A stretch of 64,000 nt of DNA, from the NCBI RefSeq assembly GCF_008329715.1, contig NZ_VTSR01000009.1, forward strand, positions 124,001 to 188,000. Reading direction: 5' to 3'. Source of the stretch: Gimesia chilikensis (GTDB lineage Bacteria > Planctomycetota > Planctomycetia > Planctomycetales > Planctomycetaceae). The notes beneath the pieces were generated by a model that was not told the origin of the DNA, searched no databases, and saw only the letters and a program-made list of their open reading frames with translations. This document shows positions 55,289-64,000 of this stretch, in pieces (the stretch's first letter is position 1; every line of letters starts with the position of its first letter). The translations under genes and the position numbers were made by a program.

Positions 55289-56971
55289 TCAGGAAACACG
55301 CCCGAAAGTCATGATAGTAATATCGTCATTCTGGGGGCGACCATTCGCATGTCGGCGGACATCAGCCAGCAGTGCCTGCCCCAGTTCAGCAGCATTCTTT
55401 TCACGATTGGCCTTGATGAACTCCCGCATCCGGTCCAGGGTGTATAACTCCCCTTCCGGATTCATCGCTTCATCTACGCCGTCAGTAAACAGGACCACAA
55501 TCTCGCCTGGTGCCAGATCCCGTTCGACCACTTCAAACGGAAAGCCTTCCATCACACCAATCGGGACGCCGATACTGTCTTCCGGAAACTCATCAATCGA
55601 ACCATCCGGCTTCAAAATCATAGGTGACATATGCCCTGCGTTGACCAGCGAAATGTGATGCGTCTGGGGATCCAGAATTGCCAGCACGTAGGTCACAAAA
55701 CGTCCCTCGACGGCACTGTCGCACATGTGGTCGTTAATGGCTTCCACCGCGGGTCCGACTTCATGCAGAAACCGCATTGTGTGCTGCACGCAGCTCGACA
55801 TGCGAGCCATGATCATTGCCCCGGGAACCCCTTTACCGGCGACATCTCCGAAGGAGAGACCGATCTTTCCATCCGGCAGCTCGAAGATGTCATAATAGTC
55901 ACCACCCACGGCCTGTGCGGAATGATAGGACGCGAAGAACTCATACCCGTCTACTTCCGGTACCGAACTGGGCAACAACCCCTGCTGTACCCCGCGAGCG
56001 ATGTTCATCTCGTTGTCCTGCTTCTGTTTCTCCAGATAGGAGTTCATCAGCCGGGCACCTTCATAAGAAAGAGCCGCCTGGCCTGCAACGGACATCAGCA
56101 GGTCCAGGTCTTCTTCCTGAAACTGCTGCAGCGGGTTCTGTGTATCAATGTTGATAATCCCGATCGGCTCTTCCGACAGTCCCAGCATCGGTACACACAT
56201 CATGGAGCGGATCGACAGATTCGAAATAGACTCACTGGCGTCAAACTGGGAATCACTGGCAGCATCGGCCGACAGGATGCCTGTTTTCTCCTCGAGCACT
56301 TTATTGACAATCGTCCGACTCAGCTTGACGGTTGCATCTTCGCCCTCGCGACGATGCTTGAACGCACGGGGAACCATCTCTCCTGATTCTTCATCCTTGA
56401 GCAGGATACAGCCACGATCGGCAGCGGGGAAGATATGAAACAGAGTGGTCAGGATCTGCGGCAGCAGTTTTTCCAGATCGACGGTTCCTGCCAGACTGCG
56501 ACTGATCTCAATGACCGCCTTCAGCTTGGCCTCGGGACGCACATCGAGCCCCCCGAATCCGCCGACTCCGGATACCGCCCCCATAATGGTGGCGCCGGCA
56601 CCCCCGTCTTCATCAGTAGCAAAACCGATATCAAAGCCGCTGTCGACCTGCATCATGGCCGAGGACTTTTTTGCGCCCGCTTTGTTATCTGATTCGAAGC
56701 GGAATAGAATCGGACCGACTTTCAGACGATCTTCGTGTGCCAGCAGGGTCCTTCCGTCAATCTTTTTACCGTTAACGAAAGTCCCGTTTCCACTGCCCAG
56801 GTCTTCAACGAAAAACTGATCGCCATCACCGACAACCTGAGCATGTCGACGGGAAACCATATTGGAATCAAGCTGGATCTGGCAGTCAGGATGCCTGCCA
56901 ATCACCATCTCATCACCCGAAAGGGAATAAGAGACCGCCTGGCCCGCCTGTAGCATGACTAGAGTCGCCAT
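55289..56971 (-). CDS. FHA-GAF-SpoIIE/PP2C phosphatase, copy 2
   Basis: The ATG at 56971 has AAGGG about eight bases upstream, and the frame to 57058 is only leader. The 560-residue protein has FHA ([27 protein letters not shown]), GAF and SpoIIE-type PP2C domains ([42 protein letters not shown]) in the same order as copy 1. It is 37 bases upstream of copy 1 on the minus strand, so the two are a tandem duplication and probably cotranscribed. Confidence 0.9.
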   Translation of the reverse strand: MATLVMLQAGQAVSYSLSGDEMVIGRHPDCQIQLDSNMVSRRHAQVVGDGDQFFVEDLGSGNGTFVNGKKIDGRTLLAHEDRLKVGPILFRFESDNKAGAKKSSAMMQVDSGFDIGFATDEDGGAGATIMGAVSGVGGFGGLDVRPEAKLKAVIEISRSLAGTVDLEKLLPQILTTLFHIFPAADRGCILLKDEESGEMVPRAFKHRREGEDATVKLSRTIVNKVLEEKTGILSADAASDSQFDASESISNLSIRSMMCVPMLGLSEEPIGIINIDTQNPLQQFQEEDLDLLMSVAGQAALSYEGARLMNSYLEKQKQDNEMNIARGVQQGLLPSSVPEVDGYEFFASYHSAQAVGGDYYDIFELPDGKIGLSFGDVAGKGVPGAMIMARMSSCVQHTMRFLHEVGPAVEAINDHMCDSAVEGRFVTYVLAILDPQTHHISLVNAGHMSPMILKPDGSIDEFPEDSIGVPIGVMEGFPFEVVERDLAPGEIVVLFTDGVDEAMNPEGELYTLDRMREFIKANREKNAAELGQALLADVRRHANGRPQNDDITIMTFGRVS

Positions 56972-57009
56972 AAATGAAGCCCTTGTGATGAAACGATAAA
57001 TGATATGAT

Positions 57010-57034
57010 AAAAAAGGGATATGATCCCTATTTT
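57010..57034 (-). terminator. Terminator of the uronate isomerase-like gene
   Basis: On the minus strand AGGGAT and ATCCCT (57015-57029) form a six-base hairpin with a three-base loop followed by six U residues. It sits just after the 57085 gene and before the FHA phosphatase pair, so it separates the two units. Confidence 0.55.
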
Positions 57035-57084
57035 AAAATGATCCAGCCCTCGATGCAATCACCGTCTGATTCCCTACTGGCCGA

Positions 57085-58365
<1,281 letters not shown>

Positions 58366-58484
58366 GATGTAATAGTTCCTGCTGTTTCTAAAGATAATTC
58401 TAACCAGCTTGCGAATATACTCAGTCCGCTGAGACAGTGCAATCAGGCGGTGATTTCCGCCCCATCCCATCAACCAAATTGCAT

Positions 58485-58523
58485 AAAAAAGGCGGTCCCA
58501 CGATGAGAATCGCGGAACCGCCT
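58485..58523 (-). terminator. Strong terminator of the WD40 gene
   Basis: On the minus strand AGGCGGT and ACCGCCT arms (58490-58496, 58517-58523) close a hairpin with an inner CGAT/ATCG stem and a GAGA loop, followed by a U-run (A-run at 58485-58490 on the plus strand). It lies just after the stop of the WD40 protein gene. Confidence 0.85.
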
Positions 58524-58555
58524 GGAAAAAGCAGTAAATTCAGTCAGGCTGAGTA

Positions 58556-61500
58556 TTATTTGCCGGCACTGGCCTGCTGTTCCTGAGGAACGGGAGGCGG
58601 ATTAAAGCTGTGGAGCAGTTTACCCGTTTTAGCATCCCAGACCCGTAGTACGCCATCTTCACCACCGGCAATCGCAACCGTTTCATCCCGGCTGGATGCG
58701 ACGCTGTAAACGTAATCAGTAGATCCGCTCAGGTTGCGGAAATTAGAGCCGTTAGTCGTCAGGTGCATCCGCACGGTCTTGTCTCCGCCACCGCTGATGA
58801 TGTTGTCACCCAGTCCCATAAATGCGATTGAGGTGACCTGCTTGGAATAACCTGAAATCGTACGCTTCTGTTCGCCGGTCTCGATATTCCAGACTTTGAT
58901 CACGTTATCTGCACCCGCACTCACGATTGTGGATTCATCCGCTTTCCAGGCCACGTCCAGCACATGGTGGGTATGACCTTCGAATGATTTCACGAATTTC
59001 CCGGATGCAACATCAAAGATTTTGACAAATTTGTCAGCAGCCCCAGTAAGCAACTGCTTTCCAGAACGGGAGAAGCGAATTCCCAAAACGGTATCACTAT
59101 GAGCATCTCCCAGTTTTTTCACTACATTGCCGGAGGCAACATCAAACAGGATGACCTCACCACTTCGTGACGGATCTCCCCCACCGACGGCCAGCAGTTT
59201 GCCATCCGGGCTGAAATCCAGACAGAGTGCGCGATTGGAAATGGGGGAAGCGCCTACTTTGCTGGGATCTTTGGGATCGGCTCCCAGCTGAGCAATCAGA
59301 GACCAGACAGGTTGAATGCTCTGGATCAAAATGCTCTTATCGGCACTCCCGGAAGCGACAGTGGTCCGTGTTGTGTAAGCAACAGCAGAAATCGCTCCCG
59401 TGTGACCAGAGAGAGTATCCAGCTCTTTACCCGACTCGACACTCCACAGTCGAACCTGCTGGCTGTCATCGCCAGTGACGACCTGCTTCCCATCTTCAGA
59501 GAATGCGACAGACTTGATTGGCGTCAGCACAGCAGCCTGTTTTTTCGCTTCTTCGAGGGCAGCGTCGACTTTCTTGGCTGTTTCATCCAGAGCGGTCTTT
59601 TCATTAGTCCGTTCTGTCAGCTGACCTTTAATTTTGGTCAGAGTACTTTCAGCCACTTTGACCGAGCGTTCTGCAGAGGTAATCTTCTTTTCTGCTGCAG
59701 TAACCGCTTCAGCCTCTTTCTTGGCTGCAGCATCTGCATCAGCAACTTTTTTATCGGCTGCCTTGGTATCCAGCTTGGACTCAGCCAGTTTCTTCGCAGC
59801 AGCAACCGCGGCATCCGCTTTGGGCACAGCCTGTTTGGCTGTCTGGATTGCCTGTGTCACGGTCTTCTCATCGTTGGCCTTCTTCTGCTGAGCAGCTGTC
59901 AGCTTTTTCTGAACCGCATCGAAGTCTGCCTGAGCTTTTGCGACGGCGTCCTTCTTTTTCTGCTCGCCTTCTTTATCCGCTGGATCGGGTTTAATCGCAT
60001 TAGCGGCATCCAGGGCTTTCTTCGCAGTATCGACTTCCTTCTGAACAGCGGCAATCGCCTGCTGATTCTGCTCATTAGTCGTTTTCAGTTTGGCTTCTGC
60101 ATCAGCAACTGCTTTATCCGCAGCTGCCTTCTGTGCAGCGGCAGCCTTGACAGCGTCTTCGCCTTTCTTCTTATGATCAGCAATCAGCTTGGCCAGTTCA
60201 TCCTGAGCCGCTTTCAATTTCATGGCAGCTTCATCGGATTTCTTTTTGGCTTCCGGAAGTGCTTTTTTCGCAGCATCCAGTTCTTCATTCCGTTTTTTCA
60301 ACTCAGCTTCACGGTCCTTAACGTTCTTGTCTGCTGCCTTGACGGCGGCATCTGCCAGGGCCACTTGCTGTTTCGTAACGGTCTGTGTTTCGGTTGCCAG
60401 TACCAGTTGACGTTCCTTACTCAAGTCTCCACGGAACTCTTTCAGCATTTTGCCATCGCTCAACTGCCAGATTTTACCGGTACCGTTGACTGAGACAGAA
60501 ACAAGGTTTTTCCCATCTGGACTGACATCAACATCAGTCACAGGAGCACCATGGCTGATTGAACGAATCTGCTTCTTACCAGCCAGATCCCAGACACGCA
60601 CCGTACCGTCTTCACTACCAGAGACAAGTTGTGTACCAGCGGGCAGGACCAGTTTCACAGACGAGACAGGTTTTGCATGCCCTTTGAGTTCAAACAGGGG
60701 AGCCGGTGTTTCCGGTGCCTTCTCCCCTTCTTTGGGAGCAGGAATCGTCATAGGCCAGACGTAAATGCTGTTATTGGCACTACCGGCAATCACCTGTGAA
60801 CCGTCTTTACTGACAGTCAGGGCGCTGATCACCGCAGGTGTTTTCATGGTAGAAATCTGTTTTCCATCGGCTGCATTCCAGACCCGCAGGCTCTGATCAG
60901 CCGAAGAGGTCACAACTTTAGAACGATCGGGAGTGAAAGCCAGTCCCTGAACGGCTCCTGTGTGCCCTTTGAGATCGACCAGCTTCGTTCCTTCAGGCAG
61001 TTCCCAGAGTGAAACTGTATTGTCAGCGGTAGCAACCGCCAGAACGCTGCGGTCCGCATTGAGAGCAATCCCGGTCACAGCAGCAGACAGATCCACTTTC
61101 TTGACCACATTCCCCAGTGATTTTTTCCAGAGTTTGACAACGCGATACCCACCTGAGGCGAGCAGGCTGCCATCGTTGTTAAATGCCAGTGAATGAACAA
61201 AGTCACGATGAGCGGCTCCCTGCGGATAGAAGGGTTTACCGTCTTTCTGCAGTTTCAATAGTGCCGGATCATTCAGGACGGCGACTTCACTACCAGCAGC
61301 CAGATCGTAAACGGCAATTCGGTTTGCCCGACCTACGGCTGCATAACGGGCCCAGGGTGAGAGTGCGGTACTGTAAATCGAGTTCAATCCCGGAGGCAGT
61401 GACTGCCAGGCAACACCGGCATCAGCCGACTTGCCGCTGGATTTTGCTCCTTCCAGAATCCACTGACGCAGAATCCAGACTTCTTTAGGAGTCAGTGCCT

Positions 61501-61849
61501 TGGCGCCAACCTTGTTCGGCAGCGGTGGCATGAAGCTCTCTTCGGTGCGGGAAGCAACCTGATAGAGGTAGCTGTCGTCCGGCTTACCGGGAACGACGGA
61601 AGCACCACTGTCGCCCCCTTTAATCAGGTCTTCAACGTTCTCCAGAACGAGAGAGCCCTCTTTTTTGGCAACGTTATGACAAGCGATGCAGTTTGCATCC
61701 AGAATGGGAAAGACATCCTTTTCAAAGCTGACAGGACGGCCTAAATCGACTTTTTCTGGTTTAATCGGCTTTTCTTCCGCCACTGCCACACTGGTGGCAA
61801 CAAAGACTGCAGCCAACATCATACCTAAACTGGCAAACCGGTTCCGCAT
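58556..61849 (-). CDS. CxxCH-WD40-coiled coil-WD40 secreted protein
   Basis: The ATG at 61849 has AGAGGGG about eight bases upstream and opens with a signal peptide (about 1-24). The 1097-residue protein has a CIACH motif (Cys54, Cys57, His58) in a planctomycete cytochrome-like domain, a first WD40 propeller at about 165-465, an Ala/Lys/Glu-rich coiled coil at about 475-774, and a second WD40 propeller at about 775-1085. Coils of this length within a propeller protein are unusual. It is followed by the PPC-domain gene on the same strand after 81 bases, consistent with one operon. Function is unknown. Confidence 0.85.
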   Translation of the reverse strand: MRNRFASLGMMLAAVFVATSVAVAEEKPIKPEKVDLGRPVSFEKDVFPILDANCIACHNVAKKEGSLVLENVEDLIKGGDSGASVVPGKPDDSYLYQVASRTEESFMPPLPNKVGAKALTPKEVWILRQWILEGAKSSGKSADAGVAWQSLPPGLNSIYSTALSPWARYAAVGRANRIAVYDLAAGSEVAVLNDPALLKLQKDGKPFYPQGAAHRDFVHSLAFNNDGSLLASGGYRVVKLWKKSLGNVVKKVDLSAAVTGIALNADRSVLAVATADNTVSLWELPEGTKLVDLKGHTGAVQGLAFTPDRSKVVTSSADQSLRVWNAADGKQISTMKTPAVISALTVSKDGSQVIAGSANNSIYVWPMTIPAPKEGEKAPETPAPLFELKGHAKPVSSVKLVLPAGTQLVSGSEDGTVRVWDLAGKKQIRSISHGAPVTDVDVSPDGKNLVSVSVNGTGKIWQLSDGKMLKEFRGDLSKERQLVLATETQTVTKQQVALADAAVKAADKNVKDREAELKKRNEELDAAKKALPEAKKKSDEAAMKLKAAQDELAKLIADHKKKGEDAVKAAAAQKAAADKAVADAEAKLKTTNEQNQQAIAAVQKEVDTAKKALDAANAIKPDPADKEGEQKKKDAVAKAQADFDAVQKKLTAAQQKKANDEKTVTQAIQTAKQAVPKADAAVAAAKKLAESKLDTKAADKKVADADAAAKKEAEAVTAAEKKITSAERSVKVAESTLTKIKGQLTERTNEKTALDETAKKVDAALEEAKKQAAVLTPIKSVAFSEDGKQVVTGDDSQQVRLWSVESGKELDTLSGHTGAISAVAYTTRTTVASGSADKSILIQSIQPVWSLIAQLGADPKDPSKVGASPISNRALCLDFSPDGKLLAVGGGDPSRSGEVILFDVASGNVVKKLGDAHSDTVLGIRFSRSGKQLLTGAADKFVKIFDVASGKFVKSFEGHTHHVLDVAWKADESTIVSAGADNVIKVWNIETGEQKRTISGYSKQVTSIAFMGLGDNIISGGGDKTVRMHLTTNGSNFRNLSGSTDYVYSVASSRDETVAIAGGEDGVLRVWDAKTGKLLHSFNPPPVPQEQQASAGK

Positions 61850-61930
61850 AACATGCCCCTCTGATATCACTGTTTCAACAGCTGTAAACAAACAACTGTC
61901 TGTATTGGAATCTCTATAAGTTTGGATTTC

Positions 61931-64000
61931 TTACTTGGTCACTTTCAGCTTAATGGGCGCGTCAACCAGTGCTTCTCCTGAGAAGTCAGCTTTAGCACGC
62001 ACAACCATATTCGCCAGATCGCCTTCAGTGGCATCTGCAGCAGCCTTAATTGGAATGATAACTTCCGTTTTATCGGCTGGTATCTGCACAGTCTCTGCGG
62101 TGACCCCGGCTACTCCCGGTGGAAGAGGCAGGGTCAGTTCGACTGGTCCCTTAAAATCGTTGATACGCTTGATCGTTGCTTTGACATCGATGGAAGCTCC
62201 TTTCTTAAGAGCTCCCCCACCCGGCACATTCAGACTGAGTGTCACGGGTGCAGGCTGTACTCGAATGACAAGCGGTGTCGAAGGTGCGTAGACTTTAATT
62301 TTCTTAGGTGCGGCAGCCTTTTCGGCATCCGCCACCTTCTTATCAGCGGCTTTCTTCGCAGCATCAGCGGCTTTCACCTGTGCATCCGCGGTTTTGATTT
62401 CTTCATCGGCCTTGGCCTGCTCTGTCTTTTTCTGTTCTGCTGTTTTGTCAGAGGCCTTGGCGATTTCTTCCCGTTTTTTCTTCGCAGCAGCCAGAGCGGC
62501 TTGCGCGTCTTTCAGTTTCTTGTCTGCTTCGGCCTGCTCTTTTTTGGCTTCATCAACCTGAGCGGGATTCCGCCGATAAGAAACGTCGACTGTCGATTGC
62601 AGGTAGGTTGTATAAACCCCGGGTTTCGCATTTTCTTTGACGAATACCTGGAAGAGTTCGTCCTGCTTGCCTTTAGCAATCGTCTTGTTTTGCGTAGTGA
62701 TATTGCTGTTCTTGGGAACCCCATTCCATGCCAGGGCGACAGCTTCATCAAAACCAGTCCGCTTCAGAACTTTGACGGGTACCAGGATCTGACGTCCCTG
62801 ATTTGCTTTGACTTCAGCAACATCGGCAACCACCTGATAGGGGGCGACTTCATCAATCACGGACAGTACCAGTGAACGGGCAATGCGAGCTTCCGCACGA
62901 ATATTGTTGGCCACGGGACGCAGAACTGTAGCAGCTCGAGCAACACGTTCCAGCTTTTTGGAATCAGCGGCAGTTGCAGTCCCCACGATTTCAATCGGTC
63001 CTGACCACGGCTTGGCAGATTCGTCTGCAGTAAGAATCATTTCCGCAGTATTATCTCCTGGACCAATCGTAGCTGCCTTGCAGGAGACTCCAGCAGGCAG
63101 TCCTTTCACTGAAAGCTCGATCGTCTCGTTGAACCCATCCTGCTTGAGCGCCATGATGTCGATCTTGAATGAATCTCCTTTGCGTAAGGTGATCCCGGCA
63201 GGAGAACCACCAGTATTGACTGCCTGGGGATACAGGGGTAACGCCGCCAGACGGAAGTCCGGCTTGGGTTCGCGAATGACTGCCCGATACACCATCCGGG
63301 GATGGCCGCGGGTCTCGAACTGCAGATCCCGCAAAGTGACGCGGTACTCCCCGTCTGCAGGTGCAGTAAACAGATAGTAAGGATCGTCTGTGCGAGTGTC
63401 GAACAGCTTGTCTCCCAGATCAGGAAAGACGCTGGTGGCTCCGACGTTTGCAATCCGCTTGAATGTCTCTTTGCCGTCTTTATCTTTGATTACCTGGTCA
63501 ACGACAATCACCGGATCCATGACGATTCCGTTTCGCTGACCGAAGACTTCAATCGAATATTTCTGCTTTGCTTTTCCCTGAAACCGGAAGGCGTCTGTGT
63601 CATTCTTAGCTTCGAACTGACCGACAAATTCACCGGGCAGAGTGAGAGTTTCCTCTTTGGTCTGTTCATCCCGAATAATTTTGCCATCAGCAAAATAGAT
63701 TGTCATGGGGTTAGAACTACCGGCGGGTGAATTCCAGACATACGAGAATCCATCGGCACTGACTTCATGTGGAAAGCCCTGTTCTCCCATTTCGAGAGTA
63801 GTGGCTTTCGCGGGCAGCGCGACGGATACCTGCACTTCCTGAAGTGGTTTATCATCAATACTCCAGTCTGAGAGTTTTCCGCCTGGCAGGTTATAACCAT
63901 ACAAAGTGAACTGCTCTGTGGCTCCCGGCGTACCTGAAGGAGGCATAATGAATTCGATGTGCGGTTTTTTATGAACTCCCAGACGATATATATACTGGGC
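61931..64000 (-). CDS. PPC-domain secreted protein, 5' part cut by the window edge
   Basis: The frame is open to position 64000 without a start, and the reading continues beyond the window, so the N-terminus is missing. The visible 689 residues hold a PPC-type domain (GEFVGQFEAKNDTDAFRF near the middle of the visible part), several strand-rich segments, and an Ala/Lys/Glu-rich coil of about 90 residues around 62300-62570. The planctomycete PPC family usually pairs with WD40/DUF1549 genes, as here. Function unknown; a protein-binding or scaffold role at the surface is inferred. Confidence 0.8.
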   Translation of the reverse strand, partial: AQYIYRLGVHKKPHIEFIMPPSGTPGATEQFTLYGYNLPGGKLSDWSIDDKPLQEVQVSVALPAKATTLEMGEQGFPHEVSADGFSYVWNSPAGSSNPMTIYFADGKIIRDEQTKEETLTLPGEFVGQFEAKNDTDAFRFQGKAKQKYSIEVFGQRNGIVMDPVIVVDQVIKDKDGKETFKRIANVGATSVFPDLGDKLFDTRTDDPYYLFTAPADGEYRVTLRDLQFETRGHPRMVYRAVIREPKPDFRLAALPLYPQAVNTGGSPAGITLRKGDSFKIDIMALKQDGFNETIELSVKGLPAGVSCKAATIGPGDNTAEMILTADESAKPWSGPIEIVGTATAADSKKLERVARAATVLRPVANNIRAEARIARSLVLSVIDEVAPYQVVADVAEVKANQGRQILVPVKVLKRTGFDEAVALAWNGVPKNSNITTQNKTIAKGKQDELFQVFVKENAKPGVYTTYLQSTVDVSYRRNPAQVDEAKKEQAEADKKLKDAQAALAAAKKKREEIAKASDKTAEQKKTEQAKADEEIKTADAQVKAADAAKKAADKKVADAEKAAAPKKIKVYAPSTPLVIRVQPAPVTLSLNVPGGGALKKGASIDVKATIKRINDFKGPVELTLPLPPGVAGVTAETVQIPADKTEVIIPIKAAADATEGDLANMVVRAKADFSGEALVDAPIKLKVTK

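Overview
The window looks like a chromosomal segment of a planctomycete, most likely a Gimesia/Planctomyces maris-type member of the Planctomycetales. The evidence is the gene content: four DUF1559-type prepilin-like proteins, a DUF1549/DUF1553 plus DUF1501 pair, a WD40 protein with an N-terminal CxxCH domain next to a PPC-domain protein, and a methenyl-tetrahydromethanopterin cyclohydrolase. All of these are typical of that phylum. No rRNA, tRNA, CRISPR array, prophage or insertion sequence was found. The genus assignment is an inference from family content, not from a marker gene.

Layout. 0.4-4.5 kb: minus-strand lipid/ribosome cluster rpmF-plsX-fabD-acpP-fabF, without fabG, with promoter-like sites upstream of rpmF and of acpP. 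4.8-9.7 kb: a secreted repeat protein, a lipoprotein/DUF1559 pair and a membrane SpoIIE-type phosphatase translationally coupled to an 85-residue protein. 9.9-16.2 kb: a tight five-gene planctomycete surface operon (two DUF1559-type proteins, DUF1549/1553, DUF1501, a seven-EF-hand protein). 16.3-28.2 kb: a GT87-type membrane glycosyltransferase, a putative metalloprotease, a ceramidase-like protein, acnA-rluA-type genes, sthA, msrP and a BI-1 family protein. 28.5-33.9 kb: a fused HyuA/HyuB (5-oxoprolinase type) protein, a cyclophilin and a DUF1445/D-glutamate cyclase family protein, which together suggest a D-glutamate/5-oxoproline salvage route. 34.5-38.4 kb: a DapA-superfamily lyase, mch, a RimK/MptN-like ATP-grasp ligase and an inositol-monophosphatase family enzyme. 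39.6-46.0 kb: a YrdC-like domain fused to a YwlE-like phosphatase, a structured leader or small RNA, rpiB, gcvH-gcvPA-gcvPB and a lipoate/octanoyl transferase. 46.4-57.0 kb: signalling genes (an FHA protein with a P/Q/Y-rich tail, an ECF sigma factor with a probable membrane anti-sigma factor, two tandem FHA-GAF-SpoIIE phosphatases). 57.1-64 kb: a uronate isomerase-like protein, then a WD40/coiled-coil/CxxCH protein and a PPC-domain protein that is cut by the right edge.

The observations most worth following up are the structured RNA candidate at 40760-40939, the degenerate YrdC domain fused to a phosphatase with the arginine-phosphatase P-loop signature, the DUF1445/oxoprolinase neighbourhood, and the matching Ala/Lys-rich coiled coils in the two adjacent proteins at the right end. 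Where several start codons were possible I chose the one supported by a ribosome binding site, a signal peptide or paralogue alignment, and I say so. All functions are assigned by reading motifs; no database search was run.
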